A stretch of 5,105 nucleotides of DNA from Clostridiales bacterium (GTDB lineage Bacteria > Bacillota > Clostridia > Oscillospirales > Acutalibacteraceae). Below are positions 1 through 4,965 of the stretch, in pieces. The stretch covers positions 1-5,105 of the forward strand of contig JAJBVR010000228.1 in NCBI GenBank assembly GCA_020859725.1, written 5' to 3'. A model generated the notes under the pieces. The model was not told the DNA's origin, did not search any database, and saw only the letters and a program-made list of their open reading frames with translations. The translations under genes were made by a program, and so were the position numbers. Each line of letters opens with the position of its first letter. Position 1 is the first letter of the stretch.

Positions 1-33
1 AAATAAATATTGCAAATATAATTTAATACTGTA

Positions 34-62
34 TTGTGAAATTGTGATGGATTATATTTAAT
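34..62 (+). promoter_or_regulatory. Possible sigma-A promoter of the small membrane protein gene
   Basis: TTGTGA (34-39) and TTTAAT (57-62) are separated by 17 bp and match the -35 and -10 consensus at 4/6 and 5/6 positions. The start point would fall near 69, leaving a leader of about 80 nt. The surrounding DNA is very AT-rich, so other pairings are possible, and an overlapping tandem copy of ATTGTGA lies at 33-48. This is a weak call. Confidence 0.3.
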
Positions 63-70
63 TATATTAA

Positions 71-84
71 AGAAAGCGCTTCCA
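71..84 (+). promoter_or_regulatory. Cre-like (CcpA catabolite-response) box
   Basis: The 14-mer AGAAAGCGCTTCCA matches the idealised cre palindrome TGAAAGCGCTTTCA at 12 of 14 positions and contains the perfect 8-bp palindrome AAGCGCTT (74-81). It lies just downstream of the candidate -10 box at 57-62 and ahead of the gene at 148, where bound CcpA would repress by roadblock or by occlusion. In Firmicutes such boxes mediate carbon catabolite control. Only the match and position are seen; CcpA binding is inferred. A single box of this size can also occur by chance. Confidence 0.42.
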
Positions 85-147
85 ATGGACTATAAGAGCT
101 TTATAAAACAGTGTTGTAATTTGGAAAAATAGAAAGGCTGATTAATT

Positions 148-621
148 ATGAAGAAAAAAATTATAAAGCTTACTTCAGGTATCGGCGTGGCAATTATTAT
201 TCTTAATTTTATCATTGAGTTGATTTTGGGTGAGCAGGTTGTTAGCGGTAATGAAAATTTGAGGTTGTTCTTTGCCTTTTTTCCAACCATTATTGTGTTA
301 AGCACTTTGTCTATAGATATTATAATTGACGCAGTGTTTAAATGCAGAAAATATGAAAAGGAAGAGGAAACAGAAACTGTAAAGTTTAAAATCAGTAAGA
401 AAAATTTCTATGTTATATCAACCAGTGTTTTGATTATATCTATAATTTCTTATGCCATTATTTCGTTTTTTATGGAAAAAGAAAATGCCCTTTTTCTCGG
501 CGGACCGATTAGGACGCTTTGGATCATTTTTTCCTTTGTGGTTGTTGCCGTGGTTGCAGCCCGATATGTAATTCTTAAAAAAGTGTATTTAAACGCAAAT
601 GTCAAAATGCAAAACGATTGA
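148..621 (+). CDS. Small four-helix integral membrane protein, unknown function
   Basis: This 157-residue protein is not one I recognise. It is mostly hydrophobic, with four likely membrane helices at about residues 9-28, 38-60, 87-109 and 123-143. The basic N-terminus (MKKKIIK) and the highly charged loop at 64-86 (KCRKYEKEEETE and following lysines) would be cytoplasmic under the positive-inside rule, as would the C-terminal tail after 143. This gives an N-in/C-in topology with short outer loops near 29-37 and 110-122. No catalytic motif, zinc ligands or transporter signature is visible. The ATG is preceded by AAAGG at 133-137 with a rather long 10-nt gap, suggesting modest translation. The gene appears monocistronic, with a cre-like box upstream and a terminator 10 bp after its stop. 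It could be a regulator-associated or stress membrane protein, but nothing in the sequence decides this. Confidence 0.8.
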   Translation: MKKKIIKLTSGIGVAIIILNFIIELILGEQVVSGNENLRLFFAFFPTIIVLSTLSIDIIIDAVFKCRKYEKEEETETVKFKISKKNFYVISTSVLIISIISYAIISFFMEKENALFLGGPIRTLWIIFSFVVVAVVAARYVILKKVYLNANVKMQND

Positions 622-630
622 TTATTTATG

Positions 631-654
631 GCGGCTGATTTATCAGCCGCTTTT
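631..654 (+). terminator. Intrinsic terminator of the membrane protein gene
   Basis: GCGGCTGAT (631-639) pairs perfectly with ATCAGCCGC (642-650). In practice this is an 8-bp GC-rich stem with a TTTA loop, followed by TTTT. It sits 10 bp past the stop of the upstream gene, in the right orientation. The U-tract is short, and the second hairpin at 685-720 may act as a backup. Confidence 0.75.
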
Positions 655-684
655 AAAACAAAGGAACGGTTCTGTGTGTTGATT

Positions 685-721
685 AAATTAAGCGGAGCAG
701 GGTACTGCTCCGCTTAATTTT
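685..721. terminator. Perfect 16-bp hairpin, probable bidirectional terminator
   Basis: AAATTAAGCGGAGCAG (685-700) is the exact complement of CTGCTCCGCTTAATTT (705-720) around a GGTA loop. The stem is GC-rich at its inner part and A/T-rich at its base, so RNA from either strand ends in a short U-rich run (AATTTT on +, AATTTAAT on -). It lies between convergent genes (148-621 + and 861-1598 -) and is well placed to stop both transcripts. Confidence 0.7.
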
Positions 722-832
722 CCGTTTTATTGTGTTCAGGCAATTCTCGGTTAAAGAGGATGGTCTTTTTGTGCCATAAAATTAACTTCCATTTGTGAAA
801 AGTATTAGTAAAATATATTTTTTATACATATT

Positions 833-870
833 TTCAGTTTAACTTTAATTATTTTATAGGTTAAACTGAA
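833..870. repeat. 11-bp inverted repeat spanning the stop of the CYTH gene
   Basis: TTCAGTTTAAC (833-843) is the exact complement of GTTAAACTGAA (860-870), with 16 AT-rich bases between. The right arm contains the last codons and the TAA stop (861-863) of the - strand CYTH gene. In its mRNA this would form a hairpin beginning inside the coding end. No U-run follows directly, so it is not a standard terminator; an mRNA 3'-end stabiliser or a chance repeat in AT-rich DNA are alternatives. The rest of 722-832 shows no gene or clear signal. Confidence 0.5.
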
Positions 871-1598
871 TACATTCCGTATTTTTCAGCCAGATATGAA
901 TTTCTGAAGTGTGCGTTAAATGTTACTTCTTCAATAACATTTAAAAAATTAGGTATTTCAAATTTTTCGCTCTCTTGCTTCAATTCGATTTCAAGTACTG
1001 CCTTGTCCTGCCAAAACGGAAAAATATCAAGCTCAAAATATTTGTTTTTATAAAGAATTAAATATCTTATTTTGGAAATTATTTTATTTCCTTTAATTCC
1101 GTTTTCGTATTCACGCTTTGTAATGCGGTATTCCGTTTCGGTTCTTTTGATTTTTGAAATATCTTTTTTTATTGTTTTATAATAGATATAGTCATTTCCC
1201 AAGCCGCGTTTTCTTAATCTGAAATTTTCTTTTCCGTTTTTTATGTATGCCTGGCTTATTTCAACAAATCCGCAGTTAGGCAAAGACAAAAGCATTTTTT
1301 CATCGGGCATATCAACAAGAAATTTTCGCTCAATTTCAAGCCGGTTCGGAATCCCGAAGAAAAAATCCAGCTCGGCAAATAAATCCGCCTGAGAGGGCGC
1401 AATTCTTAAATGCTCGCTGCCAAGCCAGGAATACGCCGCCTTTTCATCAAAAGAGCCGGTGAAAAAAACCGCGTCATAATCATATTTTTGCTTATTTTCC
1501 GCAAGCGAAACATTAAAATCAATTTCCGCGTTTTGAGATTTATATTTTTTCTTTATCAATTCTTCATTGAAAAATCCGTTTACGGCAATTTTATCCAT
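861..1598 (-). CDS. CYTH-domain (triphosphate tunnel metalloenzyme) protein with an unusual N-terminal extension
   Basis: This 245-residue protein has two parts. Residues about 87-245 form a CYTH fold with all its hallmarks: the ExExK start (E88, E90, K92 in LEIERKFLV), RLRKRG (R127, R129, R131), K141, the ETE pair (E154, E156), KIRY (K176, R178), FELDIF (E189, D191) and LEIE (E203, E205). CYTH proteins bind or hydrolyse triphosphates (inorganic tripolyphosphate, thiamine triphosphate) or cyclise ATP, with metal ions in a tunnel. With its charged residues intact this one is probably active, but the substrate cannot be read. Residues 1-86 are extra compared with the usual single-domain proteins of about 150-190 residues. 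The stretch YDAVFF...WLGSEHLRI just before ExExK recalls the end of the NadR-like AAA domain fused to some CYTH proteins, but no Walker A loop is present. The ATG is set by GGAGGA at 1606-1611 (7-nt gap). It is the third gene of the operon, 38 bp after the ATP-grasp gene. Confidence 0.88.
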   Translation of the reverse strand: MDKIAVNGFFNEELIKKKYKSQNAEIDFNVSLAENKQKYDYDAVFFTGSFDEKAAYSWLGSEHLRIAPSQADLFAELDFFFGIPNRLEIERKFLVDMPDEKMLLSLPNCGFVEISQAYIKNGKENFRLRKRGLGNDYIYYKTIKKDISKIKRTETEYRITKREYENGIKGNKIISKIRYLILYKNKYFELDIFPFWQDKAVLEIELKQESEKFEIPNFLNVIEEVTFNAHFRNSYLAEKYGMYSV

Positions 1599-1636
1599 GT
1601 TTTAATCCTCCATCGCGGTATTCGCACTTAAAACTC

Positions 1637-2374
1637 CTATTTATTAATTTGCGATTTAATGTAATCACAGTACAGCTTAATAATGTCAATATCTGTTTTT
1701 TCATAAACCGTTCTTGCCCCAACAGAATCCTCAATTTCATTAAAAACAGCTTTGCCGTTGTTAAACACAAAATCAATTCCTATATAATCATAATTTAAAA
1801 GCGATGAAATTTTAAAAACCGTTTCCCTTTCCGTTTGCGAGAGAAAATACGGCTGTGCCTCTCCTCCCAGGAAGAAATTGGAGCGAAAATCATTTTTATT
1901 TGTTCTTAATACTGCCGTTATTATTTTCCCGCCTATAAGCCAAACGCGCAAATCCTTTCCCAAATCGGAGGCGGGCTTTTGATAAACATATCCCTTTTTG
2001 ATTTTAAATCCGTTTTCGCTTATAAAAGAAATATTTTTTCCGCCTTTACCGTTGGACGGCTTTTCAATAACCGGTGGCTCGGTTTGGTTTATCGGCATTA
2101 TTTCAATGCCGTTTTTTATCATAAATTCGTAACATTTCTGTTTATTGTTTGCAATTAGCGAAAGGGAATATGGGTTAAAAACACGGATTCCCTTGCTTTC
2201 AAACCGCCTTGCTGTTACCGCGTTATTTGTTCTGTTAATTACATAATCGGGGAATTTTGAAAAATTGATTTTATCTTCCGTTATAAGCTTAATATCAAGG
2301 TTTGATTTAAATTTCTCTATCGCAAATGTATTTCTTTGCGCCTCAAATTCACTGTAAATAAGAATGCCGCTCAT
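1637..2374 (-). CDS. RimK-like ATP-grasp ligase, diverged second copy
   Basis: This 245-residue, probably cytoplasmic protein has the layout of RimK-type carboxylate-amine ligases, which activate a carboxylate as an acyl-phosphate with ATP and join it to an amine, often an amino acid or peptide. Residues 1-70 form the pre-ATP-grasp part, ending in NRTNNAVTARRFESKGIRVFN; a linker with NNKQKCYEFM (76-85) leads into the ATP-grasp domain. Visible ATP-site elements are IEKPSNGKGGKN (K105, glycine loop 109-112), YQKPASD (131-137), DLRVWLIGGK (D141, R143), R157, KNDFRSN (160-166) with GG at 170-171, and D201. The terminal metal-binding ExN motif is instead NEIED (E213, E215), followed by VGART. Its ATG overlaps the upstream stop by 4 bp (ATGA), so translation is probably coupled; an AAGGA lies about 7 nt before it. 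It is shorter than and clearly different from its neighbour, yet shares KNDFRxN...GG. The acceptor and donor are unknown. Confidence 0.85.
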   Translation of the reverse strand: MSGILIYSEFEAQRNTFAIEKFKSNLDIKLITEDKINFSKFPDYVINRTNNAVTARRFESKGIRVFNPYSLSLIANNKQKCYEFMIKNGIEIMPINQTEPPVIEKPSNGKGGKNISFISENGFKIKKGYVYQKPASDLGKDLRVWLIGGKIITAVLRTNKNDFRSNFFLGGEAQPYFLSQTERETVFKISSLLNYDYIGIDFVFNNGKAVFNEIEDSVGARTVYEKTDIDIIKLYCDYIKSQINK

Positions 2375-3186
2375 ATATTTTTCCTTATTTCCTCAAATAT
2401 CAGCGGGGCGATATCCACTCCCGTGCATTCCATAATATTGATTATATGAGCGTTGCTGTTTGCCTCGCAAAAAATATTTCCGTCCAAAATATCAATTCCG
2501 CCGAAATTTAATCCAAGCTCGCGGCAGGCGGTTAGCGCTGTTTTTTCTTCATCGGAGGTGGGAGTATACGGCTTTGCCGTTCCGCCGTTTGTAATATTTG
2601 CTCTGAAGTCGTTTTTGTTTTGCCGCTCCATAGCAGCGGCAACTTTACCGCCAACAACCTCTATTCTTATATCGTGCCCCGCCGATTCACCTATAAATTT
2701 CTGCAAAAGGAAAGGGCGCGTGGAAATATGGCTTAAAATATCCGGTTTTGAACGGCAAAGAAACACCTGCTCGCCGAATGAACCGAAGCATTCTTTGAAA
2801 ACAAGCGGATAGCCGAGAATTTCTCCCGCTTTTTCAGCGAAAGGCTCTAAATCGGATTTGAAATATATTTTAGGCGCAATAATTGTTTCCGGCTGGCGCA
2901 CCTTACCCAAAAGTTCAATATATGTTTTTGCTTTGTCATCGCAAAGCTCAATGCTTTTTGAGCTGTTAAAAACGGGGAGTCCCTCTTTTTCCATCCGATT
3001 TGCAAGGTTAATATCCTTGTCCCAAAACAAAACAAAATCAGCTTCGGAATTTTCCGTTGAAAGCTCAAGGTTTGTTTTAAGCGCTAAATCTATTCCTGCT
3101 TTTCGGGCGGATTTAAGCAGATGATTGTGAAGAACGCAGTATTTTTTACGGTTTAAAAAATGATTAACCGCAAGTATTCCTTTCAT
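2371..3186 (-). CDS. RimK-like ATP-grasp ligase, first gene of the operon
   Basis: This 271-residue protein belongs to the RimK-like ATP-grasp ligases. Residues 1-100 are the pre-ATP-grasp region: ILAVNHFLNRKKY at the start, then ADFVLFWDKDINLANRMEKEG and PVFNSSKSIELCDDK (71-85), a signature I associate with clostridial RimK-like proteins. The ATP-grasp domain follows, with VFKE (K131), the flexible glycine loop GSFGEQV (135-141), LQKFI (161-165), HDIRIEVVGGK (D172, R174), R188, KNDFRAN (191-197) with GG 201-202, D232 in GGIDIL, and the metal-binding ExN intact (E241, N243 in CEANSNAH). All catalytic elements are present, so an active ATP-dependent ligase is expected; its substrates are unknown. 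The start at 3186 was chosen over an in-frame ATG at 3327 because family similarity begins at MKGILAV, an AAAGGG lies 10 nt before it, and the longer form would run across both promoters. It overlaps the next gene by ATGA. Confidence 0.87.
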   Translation of the reverse strand: MKGILAVNHFLNRKKYCVLHNHLLKSARKAGIDLALKTNLELSTENSEADFVLFWDKDINLANRMEKEGLPVFNSSKSIELCDDKAKTYIELLGKVRQPETIIAPKIYFKSDLEPFAEKAGEILGYPLVFKECFGSFGEQVFLCRSKPDILSHISTRPFLLQKFIGESAGHDIRIEVVGGKVAAAMERQNKNDFRANITNGGTAKPYTPTSDEEKTALTACRELGLNFGGIDILDGNIFCEANSNAHIINIMECTGVDIAPLIFEEIRKNI

Positions 3187-3196
3187 CCGCTCACAT

Positions 3197-3202
3197 CCCT
3201 TT
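3197..3202 (-). promoter_or_regulatory. Ribosome binding site fixing the start of the first ATP-grasp gene
   Basis: On the - strand AAAGGG precedes the ATG at 3186 by 10 nt. It supports this start over the upstream in-frame ATG at 3327, which lies inside the divergent purine gene and has no place on a transcript starting near 3211. Confidence 0.6.
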
Positions 3203-3214
3203 AACAAATTGTTA
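3202..3214. promoter_or_regulatory. 13-bp palindrome at the operon start point, possible operator
   Basis: TAACAAATTGTTA is a perfect palindrome of 6-bp arms around a central A. It covers roughly -3 to +10 of the transcript predicted from the - strand promoter at 3218-3246 and touches the Shine-Dalgarno site. A one-base loop cannot make a stable RNA hairpin, so a protein-binding site is the more natural reading. No specific regulator is recognised, and AT-rich palindromes of this size can arise by chance. Confidence 0.3.
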
Positions 3215-3217
3215 TAT

Positions 3218-3246
3218 ATTGTATCATTTTTCCTTGATTTTTTCAA
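3218..3246 (-). promoter_or_regulatory. Sigma-A promoter of the ATP-grasp/CYTH operon
   Basis: Read on the - strand, TTGAAA (3246-3241) and TACAAT (3223-3218) stand 17 bp apart, with 4/6 and 5/6 consensus matches. Transcription would start near 3211, giving a leader of about 25 nt, too short for a riboswitch. It interlocks with the divergent purine promoter. Confidence 0.72.
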
Positions 3247-3262
3247 TGTACTGATATAAAAT
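3234..3262 (+). promoter_or_regulatory. Sigma-A promoter of the AICAR transformylase gene
   Basis: TTGATT (3234-3239) and TAAAAT (3257-3262) are 17 bp apart, with 4/6 and 5/6 matches. The start point would be near 3269, only about 20 nt before the ATG, so there is no room for a purine riboswitch or an attenuator. Control, if any, must act at the promoter itself. Confidence 0.7.
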
Positions 3263-3289
3263 ATATTTATCTTTTCAGGAGGTATAATT

Positions 3290-4465
3290 ATGACGGAGTA
3301 TATTTTAAAATATGGATGCAATCCCAATCAGAATCCCGCAAGGATTCATATGGACGGGGAGGAGCTCCCGTTTGAAATTTTAAACGGAAGCGCGGGATAT
3401 ATAAATTTGCTGGATGCTTTTAATTCATGGCAGCTTGTAAAGGAGCTTAAGGAGGCAACTGGACTTCCGAGCGCGGCTTCATTTAAGCATGTTTCGCCCG
3501 CTGGCGCGGCTGTTGCTCAGCCTCTTTCCGAAACAGACAGAAAGGTTTGCTTTGTTCCTCAGGGAATGGAGCTTTCTCCCATTGCTCAGGCATATGTAAG
3601 AGCCAGAGGGTGTGACAGAGTTTCTTCGTTCGGAGATTTTGCGGCTCTTTCCGATGAATGCGATGAGTCCGTGGCAAATTTCCTTGTTAAAGAGGTGTCA
3701 GACGGTATTATTGCTCCGTCCTATTCGGAAAAGGCGCTTGAAATTCTTAAAAAGAAAAGGCGCGGAAATTACCTTGTAATAAAAATGAATCCCGATTATG
3801 AGCCCCGGGAAACAGAAACAAAGCAGGTTTTCGGAATTAAGTTTGAGCAGAAAAGAAACAATGCCAAGATAACTATGGATTTGTTTAACGATATGCCCAC
3901 AAAAATCAAAGTGATTCCCCAAATAGCAAAGATAGACCTTCTTATTTCAATGATAACTCTTAAATATACTCAGTCCAACTCTGTTTGCTATGCTCTCGGC
4001 GGTCAAACAATAGGGGTTGGCGCCGGTCAGCAGTCCAGGATTCACTGCACACGCCTTGCCGGAAACAAGGCGGATAATTTCTGGCTTCGCAGAAATGAAA
4101 AAGTACTTAGTCTGCCGCTTATAGAAGGTATCAGAAAATGCGAGGCCGATAACGCGATAGATTTATATATAAGCGATGAATATGAAGAGCTTTATGAAAA
4201 TGATTTGTGGAAAAAGTATTTTACAGAAAAACCGGCTCCTTTTACAAAAGAGGAAAAAGCGCAATGGCACAAAAAGATGGATTTGGTAGCGCTTGGCTCA
4301 GACGCGTTTTTCCCGTTTGAGGACAACATAGAGCGCGCTGTTAAATCCGGTGTAAAATATATTGCTCAGCCGGGAGGTTCGGTAAGGGATCCTGAGGTTA
4401 TTGCCTGCTGTGATAATTTCGGAATCGCGATGGCTATGACGGGAATAAGACTTTTTCACCATTAA
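3290..4465 (+). CDS. purH: Stand-alone AICAR transformylase (PurH C-terminal domain only)
   Basis: This 391-residue enzyme is expected to transfer the formyl group of 10-formyltetrahydrofolate to AICAR, giving FAICAR, the penultimate step of de novo IMP synthesis. Signature segments are SFKHVSPAGAA (64-74, with the catalytic K66-H67 pair), LKYTQSNSV (224-232), GVGAGQQSRIHCTRLAGNK (242-260), LGSDAFFPFEDNIERA (335-350), the near-terminal QPGGSVRD (360-367) and the RLFHH end. Classical PurH is about 510-520 residues, with an N-terminal IMP cyclohydrolase domain of about 200 residues. That domain is absent here, and the protein begins directly with the transformylase-type start (LKYGCNPNQNPARI), so this is the separate-domain form found in some clostridia, not a truncation. 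The symbol is used in that limited sense. A separate IMP cyclohydrolase must exist elsewhere. AGGAGG at 3277-3282 with a 7-nt gap gives a strong start. The gene seems monocistronic and is not in a pur cluster within this window. Confidence 0.93.
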   Translation: MTEYILKYGCNPNQNPARIHMDGEELPFEILNGSAGYINLLDAFNSWQLVKELKEATGLPSAASFKHVSPAGAAVAQPLSETDRKVCFVPQGMELSPIAQAYVRARGCDRVSSFGDFAALSDECDESVANFLVKEVSDGIIAPSYSEKALEILKKKRRGNYLVIKMNPDYEPRETETKQVFGIKFEQKRNNAKITMDLFNDMPTKIKVIPQIAKIDLLISMITLKYTQSNSVCYALGGQTIGVGAGQQSRIHCTRLAGNKADNFWLRRNEKVLSLPLIEGIRKCEADNAIDLYISDEYEELYENDLWKKYFTEKPAPFTKEEKAQWHKKMDLVALGSDAFFPFEDNIERAVKSGVKYIAQPGGSVRDPEVIACCDNFGIAMAMTGIRLFHH

Positions 4466-4692
4466 TTGGGCATTTTATGTTTATCAGGCTGTGATGCAAA
4501 ACAATATGGTTGGTTTGAATTTTTGATTTGGGTTTAAACGGCGGTTTTACAATAAAGCCGCATAACTGACTAGCATTAGCTTTGCTGTTCTGTAAATCTC
4601 TTCATCCAAAACGCAAAATCACTTAAAATAAAGGAAATATCCGATTTTTATTAATCTTAATAATTTTGACTGATGGTTATTTGCATTGCTTT
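4466..4692 (+). other. Long 3' region after the AICAR transformylase gene, no ORF
   Basis: These 227 bp hold no credible coding region on either strand. The only clear structure is a hairpin, GCGGTTTT (4541-4548) with AAAGCCGC (4554-4561) around ACAAT, eight pairs including one G-U. It is not followed by a U-run and so is not a terminator. If the first real terminator is the one at 4693-4732, the mRNA carries an unusually long 3' UTR. A 3'-derived small RNA or decayed DNA are both possible. Confidence 0.45.
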
Positions 4693-4732
4693 ATGCCGGC
4701 AAGGCCCGTTTTAGGGCTTTCCGGCATTTTTT
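4693..4732 (+). terminator. Intrinsic terminator upstream of pgk
   Basis: ATGCCGG (4693-4699) pairs with CCGGCAT (4721-4727). The stem continues past one mismatch with AAG/CTT and, after a bulged G, CCC/GGG around the loop GTTTTA. The run TTTTTT (4727-4732) follows at once. It is a strong rho-independent terminator for transcripts coming from the AICAR transformylase side and insulates pgk. Confidence 0.85.
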
Positions 4733-4892
4733 ATAAGAATGTTTAAATTTTTTTCGATTCGGCACTTTTTATCAATCTGTTTAAATTCTACCGAATGCAT
4801 TTTTTATTACGCCTTGAGAAAAAAGCAAGCTTTTATTTGAGATTGACAAAAATATGACGAATATCCGCCCCATATCTGTGGAAAAATATGTA

Positions 4893-4921
4893 TTGATTTT
4901 AATTATAATATATTTTATAAT
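4893..4921 (+). promoter_or_regulatory. Sigma-A promoter of pgk
   Basis: TTGATT (4893-4898) and a perfect TATAAT (4916-4921) are separated by 17 bp. The start point would be near 4928, leaving about 38 nt of leader. A second TATAAT at 4904-4909 has no good -35 partner at the right distance. A pgk with its own promoter, and no gapA directly upstream, differs from the common gapA-pgk order. Confidence 0.7.
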
Positions 4922-4965
4922 ATTCAGCGGGTAAAAATAAATAATTTTAACAGAGAGGTATCAGT

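Noticed and set aside
1..147. Riboswitch, or the tail of a preceding gene, in the first 147 bases
   Set aside because: No open frame enters from the left with protein-like content and no paired-helix core of a known riboswitch is visible; only the weak promoter and the cre-like box are supported.
2453..2812. 119-codon + strand ORF inside the first ATP-grasp gene, and similar open frames at 90-305, 1410-1631, 1591-1776, 2847-3068, 2858-3124, 3483-3677 and 3698-3922
   Set aside because: All are antisense or out-of-frame shadows of genes with clear family motifs or of the membrane protein; none has convincing start signals or protein features.
3187..3327. In-frame upstream extension (47 residues) of the first ATP-grasp protein, starting at an ATG at 3327
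   Set aside because: It would cross both promoters and enter the divergent purine gene, lies upstream of the predicted transcript start, and has no family similarity; the Shine-Dalgarno at 3197-3202 supports 3186.
4740..4796. Direct repeat TGTTTAAATT (4740-4749, 4778-4787) and 6-bp inverted repeat ATTCGG/CCGAAT (4757-4762, 4791-4796)
   Set aside because: Short and AT-rich with no further structure; expected by chance, and not evidence for a mobile element or CRISPR.
4711..4800. 29-codon ORF on the - strand with AAGG upstream
   Set aside because: It runs into the terminator hairpin at 4693-4732, has a weak and distant ribosome site, and no recognisable feature; chance ORF.
4843..4848. Perfect TTGACA as a -35 box for pgk
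   Set aside because: No acceptable -10 box lies 16-18 bp downstream (the region reads CGCCCC), whereas TTGATT-17-TATAAT at 4893-4921 fits.
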